Source of the DNA: a virus
DNA: 48,460 nt
Direction: 5' to 3' (one strand)
Virus record (IMG/VR): IMGVR_UViG_3300023196_001102
Span: 1-48,460 of that record
Part shown: in pieces, positions 8,300-16,441 of the stretch
Position numbering within the stretch: the stretch's first letter is position 1
Layout of the letters: the number at the start of each line of letters is the position of its first letter
Made by a program: the position numbers and the translations under genes
Notes under the pieces: generated by a model
The model's database searches: none
Told to the model about the DNA's origin: nothing
Seen by the model: only the letters and a program-made list of their open reading frames with translations

Positions 8300-8980
8300 A
8301 TGATAACAACTGAACAACAGTACTTGGAAATGCACACTGCACCCTTGATTCCACTTGACATGAAAGCAAATATGACATTGTTTTCAGAGTGTATGCGTGA
8401 GTACCAACATGCGTTTAGAGCATGGGGTGTTAAACATCTAGAACATCAACGTTATGGATTACCATTAGTAAATGCCAATGGGAAGTTATATAACAATCCA
8501 GAACCAGTTTGTTATCCGCTAGACCAGTGGAATGCGCAGCTAGCAGATGCTGACCGTGTTAGAGATCATAGCTTTCAAGTACCAACCGAGATACTTTCCC
8601 ATATAGCATTTGATTTTTTAGAACCACTTAAAGATTGCATATTGCGCAGTTGTATACTAAAATGGATGGATAATAGTATGTTTTATCCTCATACTGATAC
8701 TAAATTACAAGGACGTATACTAAGACTATGGGGTACAGATAGACCAGACATGGTTAAGTTACGTTTTGATCGTAATGGTGCTAGAAGCAATCCCAGAGAC
8801 GTAGACAATACAGAGTTTGATTTAGCCGCACCAGACTGTGAAGTTGAAGCTGGGCGTATGTATTTAATTGACACAAACATTATACACGATGCACACAGTT
8901 ATGCTAATAATACATATCAATTCTTTCTTAGCTTTGACAGAGATAAAAGTTACAAAACTATACAACAATTAAAATTATGA
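8300..8980 (+). CDS. Aspartyl/asparaginyl beta-hydroxylase-like oxygenase
   Basis: This is a 226-residue protein. The second half shows a double-stranded beta-helix oxygenase pattern. HTD (in YPHTDTK) supplies the HxD of the iron site, and a later His in IIHDAHSY could supply the third ligand. RLWG and GRMYLIDT resemble the Asp/Asn beta-hydroxylase (Fe(II)/2-oxoglutarate) family. The first half is helical and not recognised. It starts 1 nt after the previous stop and overlaps the next oxygenase-like gene by 4 nt. It probably hydroxylates a product or intermediate of the cluster (inference). Confidence 0.62.
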   Translation: MITTEQQYLEMHTAPLIPLDMKANMTLFSECMREYQHAFRAWGVKHLEHQRYGLPLVNANGKLYNNPEPVCYPLDQWNAQLADADRVRDHSFQVPTEILSHIAFDFLEPLKDCILRSCILKWMDNSMFYPHTDTKLQGRILRLWGTDRPDMVKLRFDRNGARSNPRDVDNTEFDLAAPDCEVEAGRMYLIDTNIIHDAHSYANNTYQFFLSFDRDKSYKTIQQLKL

Positions 8981-9561
8981 AATATTTTACACCACTAGAT
9001 TTGCCGCAATATGATTTATTCAGTTGTATGAACCAGTTATTACAACAAGAAAAAATTGACTGGGGTAGACACGGACAAATTTGTATTAATACTACACCTG
9101 ATCAGCCTGACAACCATCATCATGGCGATGCTAGTTTAAAATATGATTGGAATAATACCACGGACAAAGTAGACAAGGACGGTAATATAACAAATTTTAC
9201 TGTACCATTACGAAATAAAAGTTTAAGAGAAAAACACTTTACTCAGTTATGTACAGTATTTGAAAACACTATATTTGCTGATGTATACGAACAGTTAACT
9301 AGTCAGTATACTGTTGGTAGAGTTAGATTAATGAAGTCACCGCCTAAAACATGTTTAACTTGGCATCAAGATAGTACTAATAGAATACACTATCCACTAG
9401 TTACTGATCCAGGATGTCAAATGGTAATTGAAGATGAGGTTTTACACATGCCAGAAAATACTTGGTGGTTAACACAAACTGAACAGCATAAACACACAGC
9501 ATTTAATGCTAGTACAGACAATAGAATTCACTTAGTGGCGGTGGTTAGAAATGCTAACTAA
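8977..9561 (+). CDS. 2OG-Fe(II) oxygenase-like protein
   Basis: This is a 194-residue protein. RLMKSPPKTCLTWHQD supplies an HxD iron motif, followed by HYPLVTDPG. A late HTAFN supplies the distal His and RIHLV a candidate 2-oxoglutarate-binding Arg. This is the layout of a small Fe(II)/2-oxoglutarate beta-helix oxygenase. An HHHG stretch is present in the N-terminal half. It sits between another oxygenase-like gene (4-nt overlap) and a GNAT-like gene (11-nt overlap). Confidence 0.6.
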   Translation: MKYFTPLDLPQYDLFSCMNQLLQQEKIDWGRHGQICINTTPDQPDNHHHGDASLKYDWNNTTDKVDKDGNITNFTVPLRNKSLREKHFTQLCTVFENTIFADVYEQLTSQYTVGRVRLMKSPPKTCLTWHQDSTNRIHYPLVTDPGCQMVIEDEVLHMPENTWWLTQTEQHKHTAFNASTDNRIHLVAVVRNAN

Positions 9562-10057
9562 ACGTATTGACAATCAAAATATTGTACAAGTAGGCGAGTT
9601 TGTGCGTAAATGTGAAAAACTTGGATACAACAATAACTCCAGCCTACAAAATATGAAATGGGATTGGTGTTTGGAATCTGGTGCTTGGTTTGCCACATAT
9701 ATAGACGACAATATCATAAGTTTAAGTGGTATACATCCGTTTGAGGATGGATATAGAGCTTTATTTAGAGGTGCACAATTAAGATCACGTAACGTTGGAC
9801 TAAACAGATACCACATGCAAAGTTACTGTTTTAGTACACAGTTGCCATTACAATTAGAATATGCTCATGATAAACCTGTGTATATTACTACAAATACGGA
9901 TAACGATGCCAGCGGTAAAATGGGAAGTGTTAATCGAACATTTTATCATTTAGCCAAATATGGTATTGTAGATTTTGTAAGAGCTGATGAAGTATTTTAT
10001 ACACAACAAAATATATGGAAATTAAATAATGAAAAATACAAAAATATTAGACTTTAA
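9551..10057 (+). CDS. GNAT-like acyltransferase (tentative)
   Basis: This is a 168-residue protein. The order of segments is GNAT-like: a central strand pair GAWFATYIDDNIISLSGIH, then VNRTFYHLAKYGIVDF near the C-terminus as the usual last helix and strand. The acetyl-CoA loop (Q/RxxGxG/A) is not clear, so activity is uncertain. It overlaps the upstream oxygenase by 11 nt and the downstream membrane protein by 29 nt. A role transferring an acyl group within the pathway is only inferred from context. Confidence 0.45.
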   Translation: MLTKRIDNQNIVQVGEFVRKCEKLGYNNNSSLQNMKWDWCLESGAWFATYIDDNIISLSGIHPFEDGYRALFRGAQLRSRNVGLNRYHMQSYCFSTQLPLQLEYAHDKPVYITTNTDNDASGKMGSVNRTFYHLAKYGIVDFVRADEVFYTQQNIWKLNNEKYKNIRL

Positions 10058-10250
10058 ACACCTCAAAAAAGCTGGTGCTGGTTATTTTAAACACTTGACT
10101 TTTGCTACATATTATAATATACTAGCATTAGGTGTGTTAGTAACAGGAATAATTCACAGTTTTATACCGTGGCTATTTCCGTTTACTCCTTACTATCTAG
10201 CCAAGAGGATTGTAGATGGCACTGAACGAAACTTTAAAAAAGATAATTAA
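10029..10250 (+). CDS. Small DUF6356-like membrane protein
   Basis: This is a 73-residue protein. FKHLKKAGAGYFKHL is followed by a single long hydrophobic stretch and IIHSFIP, matching the H-L...H-L...IHxxxP pattern I associate with DUF6356. A protein with the same pattern lies in the endolysin region at 45658. One membrane segment is predicted, with a positively charged C-terminal tail. The function is unknown. It may tether cluster enzymes or substrates to the membrane (inference). It overlaps both neighbours. Confidence 0.6.
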   Translation: MKNTKILDFKHLKKAGAGYFKHLTFATYYNILALGVLVTGIIHSFIPWLFPFTPYYLAKRIVDGTERNFKKDN

Positions 10251-10902
10251 CACTGGTACAGCATTGCCAACCAGTGGTACTACTGGTGCGCCTAGACGTA
10301 TATTTCAACCCCCACATAAACTACAAGCCGCTAATAGTGTAGCTAGACAAGTACAAGATATTACTGTTAACAGTCGTATACTAACAGTGTGTACACTAAC
10401 ACATGCTGGCGGACTGCTTGCGCAAACATTACCTGCTGTAGAAGTTGGTGCCCTAGTTGACATACAAAAGTTTAATCCTTATAGTTGGGTTAGACAGATT
10501 ACAGACTACACACATAGTCATTTGACACCAGATATGGCTCGTGCTGTAATAAAAACTCGAGGATTTAATAATATAAACCTGAGTGGCATAACTGTTATGT
10601 GTGGTAGTGATAGGGTACACAGTCGTATTATTCAATCATTTATTGATCGTGGCGCCACTTTTATTGCTAATTGGGGCATGACAGAAGTAGGCCCAGTAGC
10701 AATTAATAGTACGTTTGCTCCAGGAGATATAGTCACAGTAACTGAAAGTATAATGGGTAACCAAACACATTGTGATACAACGATTGTAGACGGTGAATTG
10801 TTGGTTAAAGGTGACATTTGTGTATATGACGATTGGTATCACACTGGCGACCTAGTAACATATAATAATGGAGTTTACTATTATCTCGGACGTATACAAT
10901 AA
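10216..10902 (+). CDS. Minimal adenylate-forming enzyme (AMP-binding domain)
   Basis: This is a 228-residue protein. It carries adenylation core motifs in order: TSGTTGAPRR at residues 19-28 (phosphate loop), WGMTEVG (adenine/Mg region), YHTGDLV (ribose-binding Asp) and YYLGRIQ at the very end. ANL-superfamily enzymes usually have 500 or more residues. This one lacks about 150 N-terminal residues and the entire C-terminal domain with the catalytic Lys. It probably still binds ATP and could activate a carboxylate to an acyl-AMP, possibly handing it to another protein. It overlaps its neighbours by 35 nt at each end. Confidence 0.72.
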   Translation: MALNETLKKIINTGTALPTSGTTGAPRRIFQPPHKLQAANSVARQVQDITVNSRILTVCTLTHAGGLLAQTLPAVEVGALVDIQKFNPYSWVRQITDYTHSHLTPDMARAVIKTRGFNNINLSGITVMCGSDRVHSRIIQSFIDRGATFIANWGMTEVGPVAINSTFAPGDIVTVTESIMGNQTHCDTTIVDGELLVKGDICVYDDWYHTGDLVTYNNGVYYYLGRIQ

Positions 10903-11605
10903 TCCTAACTTTGTTTTTGTAAGTTTTGAACCTGGTAGTAGAGGACACACTATCGGGCGTGTCTTGTGCAGTTTACCAGAAGTACATTGGTATAGTAATT
11001 TAGACAACGGCATTAATCCTTGGAACATAGCACATAAAAGTGACTGGATAATTCAACGTCAAGTAGCCCTTAAACATTTTGATAGGACTATGCCTAATGG
11101 AGAAGTATTGCCACCAACTTGGGATTATGTAAAGGATTTTGTTGACTGTGACACATATTATCATGACTTATTTCCAGCACAGTTTGAAAAAGCACAAGGT
11201 CAAAAATATCTAAATACACATCGGTTATTATACTGTACGCATAGTTTACCACAAGAAATACTGACACAGTTTCCTAATAGTCGTGTAATTAATATTGTAG
11301 CAGGTGTTGATGACATAGTAAATAGATATATGCACACAACGGCGAAATTTCCTGCCTATCTTAAACTTGAGTGGATGAATGGTAGCGAAACTGAATATGG
11401 TAAAATGCTATATCAATTAAGTAAACGTTGGGGATTGTTTTTTACAGTACAAGATGTCTGGGAGCATTTACACAGTGGAAGTTTTTATCAGCATATAGAA
11501 ACACAAATAAAAAATAATATGGCATTGAGGAATCAGACTAATAACAGCCGTGTACTCAATGTTAGCTATAGAGAATACCGAAAGATGAAAGAGTTTATCG
11601 TATGA
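10868..11605 (+). CDS. Sulfotransferase-like P-loop protein
   Basis: This is a 245-residue protein. Near the N-terminus, FVFVSFEPGSRGHTIGR resembles the 5'-phosphosulfate-binding loop of PAPS-dependent sulfotransferases, and NSRVINIVAGVDD in the middle resembles the second (3'-phosphate) binding strand. It is more divergent than the two sulfotransferase-like proteins at 12015 and 14409, so the assignment is tentative. The start shown overlaps the upstream gene by 35 nt, and no better downstream ATG keeps the P-loop. Confidence 0.5.
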   Translation: MEFTIISDVYNNPNFVFVSFEPGSRGHTIGRVLCSLPEVHWYSNLDNGINPWNIAHKSDWIIQRQVALKHFDRTMPNGEVLPPTWDYVKDFVDCDTYYHDLFPAQFEKAQGQKYLNTHRLLYCTHSLPQEILTQFPNSRVINIVAGVDDIVNRYMHTTAKFPAYLKLEWMNGSETEYGKMLYQLSKRWGLFFTVQDVWEHLHSGSFYQHIETQIKNNMALRNQTNNSRVLNVSYREYRKMKEFIV

Positions 11606-12018
11606 AATATAAATTTTTAGACTTGCCTGCTGTACCAGAGCATTTAATATTACCAGTTGAACAAGTATTAGAACTTGAAAATATATTTGGTGGGCGTAGC
11701 CCTAATTACACTATACACGAATGTCAAGCGGAATTGGCGGACTATCTTCAAGAACAGTTTCCTGAATATACAAAGTTTCGTTATCAAACACTAGTACATG
11801 GTGTACCTGTACACAAAGACAGAGGACGCACAACAGCTTTAAACTATATTATTGATCCAGGTGGCACCAATGTACACACTATTTGGTATGCTGAAGATCA
11901 AGTAACACCCACATGTGATGTTGTACTAGGTAAAAATCAGTGGCATATATTAGAAGTTGATTCATATCACACTGTTATGAACATAGAAAAGAGGCGCTTT
12001 GCGATTACAATAGCATGA
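11602..12018 (+). CDS. Small 2OG-Fe(II) oxygenase-like protein
   Basis: This is a 138-residue protein. VPVHKDRG gives an HxD motif, LNYIID follows, WHILEVDSYHTV provides a distal His and RRFAITI a terminal Arg. This is the spacing expected of a compact Fe(II)/2-oxoglutarate beta-helix. At 138 residues it is near the lower limit for the fold. It starts within the last codons of the sulfotransferase-like gene (ATGA overlap) and overlaps the next gene by 4 nt. Confidence 0.55.
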   Translation: MKYKFLDLPAVPEHLILPVEQVLELENIFGGRSPNYTIHECQAELADYLQEQFPEYTKFRYQTLVHGVPVHKDRGRTTALNYIIDPGGTNVHTIWYAEDQVTPTCDVVLGKNQWHILEVDSYHTVMNIEKRRFAITIA

Positions 12019-12722
12019 TAGATACAAATAAAATAATATTCTTTACTGGAGCACCAGGAAGTAAATGGAGTGGCGCTAGTGTATTACTAGCCAATACTCC
12101 ACTAATAGATATAAACATTAGTGATCGTACACCAGAGCGTGAGTATGATCATGGTCCACAGTTTAATGGCGTTAAACACATGGGCGCATATTTTGGTCCA
12201 GGATTTGAGTTTGGTGAATGGTTTCATGAACTGTACACTGGAAAATATACTCGTGAACAAGTAATTGCTGAAATAGAATCCGCTTATCCAGAACATGATG
12301 GATATATTATGGTAAAATGTCATCAGTTTGTTTACAGTTTAGATTGGATTGCTGAAACGTTTCCTGAAAGTAAAATTATGATTGTTATGCGACATCCAGA
12401 CGCATGTTGGGATGGTTGGCATGGAGTAGGTGGTATTAAAATTCCATACCCTGATTATACTAAGTTTTATAAAACAACTGAACAAGCAAAAGAGTTAATT
12501 AACCATGAATGTATGTTAGCACGTAAATGGATTTACGAACGTGATTTAGCAGTACATACCAGTACACCTAGACATTGGCGTGATATTTGGCAACTAGACG
12601 ATGCTGATGAAAATCGTCAGTATAATCATAGCCTAATAGGATATCATAATAAAAATGATAATCCAACTGAAAGATTACGTTATGATGTACAAATTAGTTA
12701 CTACAATTTTGAGAGAAAATAA
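12015..12722 (+). CDS. Sulfotransferase-like P-loop protein
   Basis: This is a 235-residue protein. TGAPGSKWSGA near residue 11 matches the sulfotransferase PAPS loop, and IMIVMRHPDACWDGW matches the conserved RxP 3'-phosphate strand. GVGG...YPDYTKF is shared with the protein at 14409, so the two are paralogues. The likely reaction is sulfonate transfer from PAPS to an unknown acceptor. An APS-kinase-like gene that could feed this reaction lies at 16442 on the other strand. Confidence 0.68.
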   Translation: MIDTNKIIFFTGAPGSKWSGASVLLANTPLIDINISDRTPEREYDHGPQFNGVKHMGAYFGPGFEFGEWFHELYTGKYTREQVIAEIESAYPEHDGYIMVKCHQFVYSLDWIAETFPESKIMIVMRHPDACWDGWHGVGGIKIPYPDYTKFYKTTEQAKELINHECMLARKWIYERDLAVHTSTPRHWRDIWQLDDADENRQYNHSLIGYHNKNDNPTERLRYDVQISYYNFERK

Positions 12723-13817
12723 ATGGATTGTGTTGTAATAGTTAAATCAGGAGATGCGTGGTGGGATGATATTGCTCTAAACTATAGTCAGTTAAGTATT
12801 GATCATAGTGTAAGCAGTAGATATAGCCAAAGCAAATATGATTACTGTTTAACAGATGAATTTAATTCAGCTGATTATATTAAGTATGATCGTGTTTTAA
12901 TTATTCAAGCAGGTACTATATTGATATGGGGAAATTATGAAAAGAACATTATTCCCAGACTAAAAAATTATGAGAACATAAACATTTGTAATGGTGCTAC
13001 AGTCTGGCAACCAATGGGAGACGGTGATACTAGTCTTGATATGAATATTCAATCAATTGATACTACTACTGTACAAACATTTATAAACAGTCATAGTGCT
13101 GCGGTTACTAATCTAATAGATGATAGTAATATAAGTTACTTAATGCATAACGAACTTCCAAAATATAGTTCAGTGACTGGCGCAGTGGATTGGGCAATTA
13201 CTTTAAGTAGTGGATTCTTTATCAATGGAATATTAAATCATCACGGTATACACAGTGACACTGTAATACATCATATGGACATAAGCAAGATAAGTTTAGA
13301 TGTTAGAAAATATACTATCCAAGTATGGGATGGTACAGATATAAAAAGTTGGATTAAACACTTACAACAAAAATATCCTAGTATGCAGTTGTTTAATAGA
13401 CACAAGTTTACTGACAGAGATAATGATTATATGGTTATCTGGGAAAATCTACAAGCTGAATTTTCTGATTGGCAGTCACATTGGAAACAATATCAAAGTT
13501 TAGAGCATCACTACCATCGAGTAAACATCAGTAACAAGGCAGATATAGATAAATTATTATCAACTATTACACCTGGTGCGGGTGTAATATGGTGGAACGG
13601 CGCACTGAAACGCATGCCAGGAAACTTACTAAAAGACAGTAATGCCAGTCATCAGTCAGCTATCGAATTTGTACGAACAATAGCAGAGCATAATCCAAAT
13701 ACAATATGTTATGGAAGCGATCATTGTGATAAACAGTTCAATGGCGAACTAGCAAGTACAGTAGCAAATTTAGTAGCAGAGAATAATAGTAGAGAATTGT
13801 TGTGGCAAAAAAAATAA
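12723..13817 (+). CDS. Unknown 364-residue protein of the biosynthetic cluster
   Basis: I do not recognise this protein. The N-terminal part (YDRVLIIQAGTIL) has a weak glycosyltransferase-like feel, but no DxD metal motif is clear. A central hydrophobic segment TLSSGFFINGILNHHG is followed by many His residues. A C-terminal part reads VIWWNGALKRMPGN and then CYGSDHC. No signal peptide is seen. It starts directly after the previous stop (TAA ATG) and overlaps the PP-loop gene by 16 nt, so it belongs to the same transcript. Confidence 0.75.
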   Translation: MDCVVIVKSGDAWWDDIALNYSQLSIDHSVSSRYSQSKYDYCLTDEFNSADYIKYDRVLIIQAGTILIWGNYEKNIIPRLKNYENINICNGATVWQPMGDGDTSLDMNIQSIDTTTVQTFINSHSAAVTNLIDDSNISYLMHNELPKYSSVTGAVDWAITLSSGFFINGILNHHGIHSDTVIHHMDISKISLDVRKYTIQVWDGTDIKSWIKHLQQKYPSMQLFNRHKFTDRDNDYMVIWENLQAEFSDWQSHWKQYQSLEHHYHRVNISNKADIDKLLSTITPGAGVIWWNGALKRMPGNLLKDSNASHQSAIEFVRTIAEHNPNTICYGSDHCDKQFNGELASTVANLVAENNSRELLWQKK

Positions 13818-14416
13818 AATTATTAATATTATTTTGGTTATTAACCAAAATAAAATTACCCACAGGACCTATAGGCATATATCTAAGTGGCGGTAGTGAC
13901 AGTGCAATATTATTTTGGTTAATAGCGTCACAAAGACAGCATGAAGTTGTATTACTTACAGTTGCTAGCGATGATAAAAAATTTAATATAGAGCCTGCTC
14001 TAGCAGTAGTCGAGTGGGTTAATAGCAACACATCAGTAACAATACTAGAGCATTGTGTAACAATAGCGCCAAACTTAGAATCACGCAAAGATTATAGAGA
14101 TCAAGCTACTAATAGTTTAACTAAGCAATGGAATTTAAGTTGCTGGGTAAGTGGAAAAACACTTAATCCAGATGTAAAATTAAAGCATCATGAACAAAGA
14201 AAGACGGACAGAGACACAGTAATGCCTAGAGTAATACACGATCATTTCTATAGTCCGTTTTATAATATTAATAAAAGCCACTTAGCATTGTTGTATAAAA
14301 AATATGAATTAAGTAAACTACATAGTCTAACAGTAAGTTGCGAAACTAGTTACCCACCGTGTGGAGATTGTTGGTGGTGTGCAGAAAGAGAATGGGCATA
14401 CGGCAATTATGTATAA
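13802..14416 (+). CDS. PP-loop ATP pyrophosphatase with QueC-like zinc tail
   Basis: This is a 204-residue protein from a GTG start. SGGSDSA at about residues 29-35 is the PP-loop of N-type ATP pyrophosphatases. The C-terminus (SCETSYPPCGDCWWCAER) keeps the four-Cys zinc site and the following Arg of QueC, the 7-cyano-7-deazaguanine synthase. The DYGQ/RH segment that usually follows the PP-loop in QueC is absent, and the first 30 residues are hydrophobic and basic. It could be a diverged QueC completing the preQ0 pathway with FolE, QueD-like and QueE on the other strand. It could instead be an amidating or thiolating enzyme of this cluster. Confidence 0.65.
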   Translation: MAKKIKLLILFWLLTKIKLPTGPIGIYLSGGSDSAILFWLIASQRQHEVVLLTVASDDKKFNIEPALAVVEWVNSNTSVTILEHCVTIAPNLESRKDYRDQATNSLTKQWNLSCWVSGKTLNPDVKLKHHEQRKTDRDTVMPRVIHDHFYSPFYNINKSHLALLYKKYELSKLHSLTVSCETSYPPCGDCWWCAEREWAYGNYV

Positions 14417-15083
14417 AGGTAAAGATTTAATTATAGCAACTGGCACACCAGGCAGTCGTTGGAGCGGAGCAATTCGATGTATACAAAGTCATACAGCTAT
14501 TAATATCTCAGATGAAGTAAACACTGATAGTTATACCAACGGTGCAAAAGGCTGGCACAGAGGTGCGTATTGGGGGCCAGGACACAATTATGGTACAAAT
14601 TTTGATCGTCTAGATCAATTAAATCGTGACGATGTAATAGCACAATTTCAGGAACCTTTTGATGATTGGGATAGTGGCGTTAAAATAGTTAAAAGTCATT
14701 GGTTTAGTTATCATATACCTCAACTGCGTGAATGGTTTCCTGAAGCAAAGTTCTTAGCATTTTGGATGCCGGATGACTTTTGTTTTGATTGGTGGCATCA
14801 AGTAGGAGGTTGGAATATAACTTATCCTCACTATACTTGGTATGAGAATGACAAGCGTATGAGAGAACAAATTGCTATAGAGAATAAATTTATCCAACAG
14901 CATTTTGATTTACAACAAAATAGTCTAGTAGAACTATTACATAAACTAGGACTGGATAATCAGTTACACAACGAAAAAGAACTTTGTAAACGAGATACAA
15001 AGTTCCAAGATCTTGCAAAAAATAAATCTATTGATCGAGTTTTAAACGACACTGTTCAACGAATTTATACTGGTGTTCTTTAG
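14409..15083 (+). CDS. Sulfotransferase-like P-loop protein
   Basis: From the ATG at 14409, which overlaps the upstream stop as ATGTATAA, the protein has 224 residues. TGTPGSRWSGA near residue 11 is the PAPS loop. WHQVGGWNITYPHYTWY is shared in pattern with the paralogue at 12015. In the second motif, the RHP of the paralogue is replaced by WMPDD, so the 3'-phosphate-binding Arg may be missing. An earlier ATG at 14361 is open but would overlap 56 nt. This is the last gene of the plus-strand cluster. Its TAG shares bases with the stop of the convergent gene ending at 15080. Confidence 0.65.
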   Translation: MYKGKDLIIATGTPGSRWSGAIRCIQSHTAINISDEVNTDSYTNGAKGWHRGAYWGPGHNYGTNFDRLDQLNRDDVIAQFQEPFDDWDSGVKIVKSHWFSYHIPQLREWFPEAKFLAFWMPDDFCFDWWHQVGGWNITYPHYTWYENDKRMREQIAIENKFIQQHFDLQQNSLVELLHKLGLDNQLHNEKELCKRDTKFQDLAKNKSIDRVLNDTVQRIYTGVL

Positions 15084-15340
15084 TCTTCAGTTTCACTAAT
15101 TACTACACCATCAAATTTATCGTTAGCTGGACGCTGAGAGCGTTCAAGGTCTCTTACTGCCTTCATTGGCCAAACTACAGTTCGTGTAATTGATGTACCG
15201 CCTGCATCTAATACAGCATTCCAACTAGTATAACCTTCGCTAAGTTGTCCACAACTTCCGTGTGCATCTAACCAAGCCTCTACGGTGTCAAATGTGTCAC
15301 TTGATGTAGTTGTAAGTCTACTTACATGTGTATAAGCCAT
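15080..15340 (-). CDS. Hypothetical protein, 86 aa, under a late promoter
   Basis: The protein is 86 residues, unrecognised, soluble and rich in Thr and Ser (SRLTTTSSDTFDTVEAW). It has an AGGAG ribosome binding site close before the ATG and a late promoter box at 15363-15370. It is therefore likely expressed late and abundantly, perhaps as a small virion protein (inference). It is convergent with the plus-strand cluster, and the two stop codons overlap. Confidence 0.7.
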   Translation of the reverse strand: MAYTHVSRLTTTSSDTFDTVEAWLDAHGSCGQLSEGYTSWNAVLDAGGTSITRTVVWPMKAVRDLERSQRPANDKFDGVVISETED

Positions 15341-15362
15341 GTTATTCTCCTGTTAGTACATT

Positions 15363-15370
15363 TATTTATA
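15363..15370 (-). promoter_or_regulatory. T4-type late promoter box
   Basis: An exact TATAAATA on the minus strand overlaps the last codons of thyA. It lies 22 nt before the ATG of the 86-residue gene that starts at 15340. Confidence 0.65.
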
Positions 15371-16262
15371 CTGCCATTGGTGCTTTAATAGTGTCCATTG
15401 GATTATATCCTACAAGTTTATAATCACTTGGTTTAGTAGCTAGTAATTCTTCTAGTGTAGTAAACTCTGGCATCTCTAGTATAGGACCACTTACAGGTTG
15501 ACGCTCTAGTTGTTGCTTTACTTGTTCCATATGGTTATTGTATATATGACAATCTCCACCAGTCCATATAAATGTACCTACTTCTAACCCGCATATCTGT
15601 GCTAACATATGTGTTAGCAGACTATAACTAGCAATGTTAAACGGCACACCCAAGAACATATCAGCACTACGCTGATACAATTGACAACTTAGTTTGCCGT
15701 TCATTACTCTAAATTGTGCTAGTGTATGACATGGTGGCAATGTCATTTTGTCAAGTTGGTTAGGGTTCCAAGCACTTAGTATAATACGTCTTGAATCTGG
15801 ATTAGTTTTTATCTCATTAATAATCCAGCTAATTTGATCTGTACCACGTAAGTGTGGTGTACCAACCCAGTACTCTCCGTCAAAGTTGCGCCATTGATGT
15901 CCATATACTGGACCAAGCCGTTTGTAGGTTTGATCATCATCTTTTACGTAACCCAAGTCTTTTGCTTGTTTGTTGGCGTTGGCAGTCCAGATGGTATTCT
16001 TATCCGACAGTTGTTCTCGATCTTTCTCAAATGTGATCTCTGCTAATCTACGTTCATCTGTATTGCCTTCCAAGAACCATAACAGCTCTCCTACTACGCT
16101 ACGCCACGCTAGTTTTTTTGTAGTGACAGCTGGAAAATTACTGTAGGATAATGGAAAACGCATTTGGTATCCAAAGATAGTACGAGTGCCAACTCCAGTT
16201 CGGTCATTAACATCTTCTCCGTCATCTAAAATACATTGTAGTGCTTCTAAGTATTGACGCAT
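15366..16262 (-). CDS. thyA: Thymidylate synthase
   Basis: This is a 298-residue ThyA-type enzyme that makes dTMP from dUMP using methylenetetrahydrofolate. DRTGVGT near the N-terminus, the catalytic Cys in LPPCHTLAQF, YQRSADMFLG and NIASY (dUMP phosphate and base binding) are all present. The length fits a full enzyme. DHFR, which regenerates the folate, lies three genes upstream in the same transcript. This forms a nucleotide-precursor module typical of large phages. The start overlaps the stop of the 58-residue gene by 1 nt (TAATG). Confidence 0.97.
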   Translation of the reverse strand: MRQYLEALQCILDDGEDVNDRTGVGTRTIFGYQMRFPLSYSNFPAVTTKKLAWRSVVGELLWFLEGNTDERRLAEITFEKDREQLSDKNTIWTANANKQAKDLGYVKDDDQTYKRLGPVYGHQWRNFDGEYWVGTPHLRGTDQISWIINEIKTNPDSRRIILSAWNPNQLDKMTLPPCHTLAQFRVMNGKLSCQLYQRSADMFLGVPFNIASYSLLTHMLAQICGLEVGTFIWTGGDCHIYNNHMEQVKQQLERQPVSGPILEMPEFTTLEELLATKPSDYKLVGYNPMDTIKAPMAV

Positions 16263-16438
16263 TAGTCTTCGATCCTTTGCCAGTGTAACCCACCATCTTG
16301 TGGAAGTTTGCCTCTATATTCAACGCCTGTTTCTTCATCTATCAGACGCCATTTAGTTGGACATTTAGTAACTACTTTAAGTTCTATTGCTATGTCTAAA
16401 GCAGGTACTATAGTACCATCTTGTAGTGTTCTATTCAC
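16262..16438 (-). CDS. Small conserved-type ORF, 58 aa
   Basis: This GTG-started ORF of 58 residues fills the gap between thyA and the APS-kinase-like gene. Its stop overlaps the thyA start (TAATG). It reads MNRTLQDGTIVPALDIAIEL at the start and WRLIDEETGVEYRGKLP later, like a small beta-rich domain. No function is recognised. The tight packing and lack of any other use of this stretch support it as a real gene. Confidence 0.6.
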   Translation of the reverse strand: MNRTLQDGTIVPALDIAIELKVVTKCPTKWRLIDEETGVEYRGKLPQDGGLHWQRIED

Positions 16439-16441
16439 TCT

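Noticed and set aside
10029-10902. Adenylation enzyme as a pseudogene
   Set aside because: The frame is intact, all ATP-site motifs present are well kept, and both ends are coupled to neighbours, so a reduced functional protein is more likely.
13802-14416. Firm annotation as queC
   Set aside because: The zinc tail fits but the DYGQ/RH region after the PP-loop is missing, so only a QueC-like call is supported.
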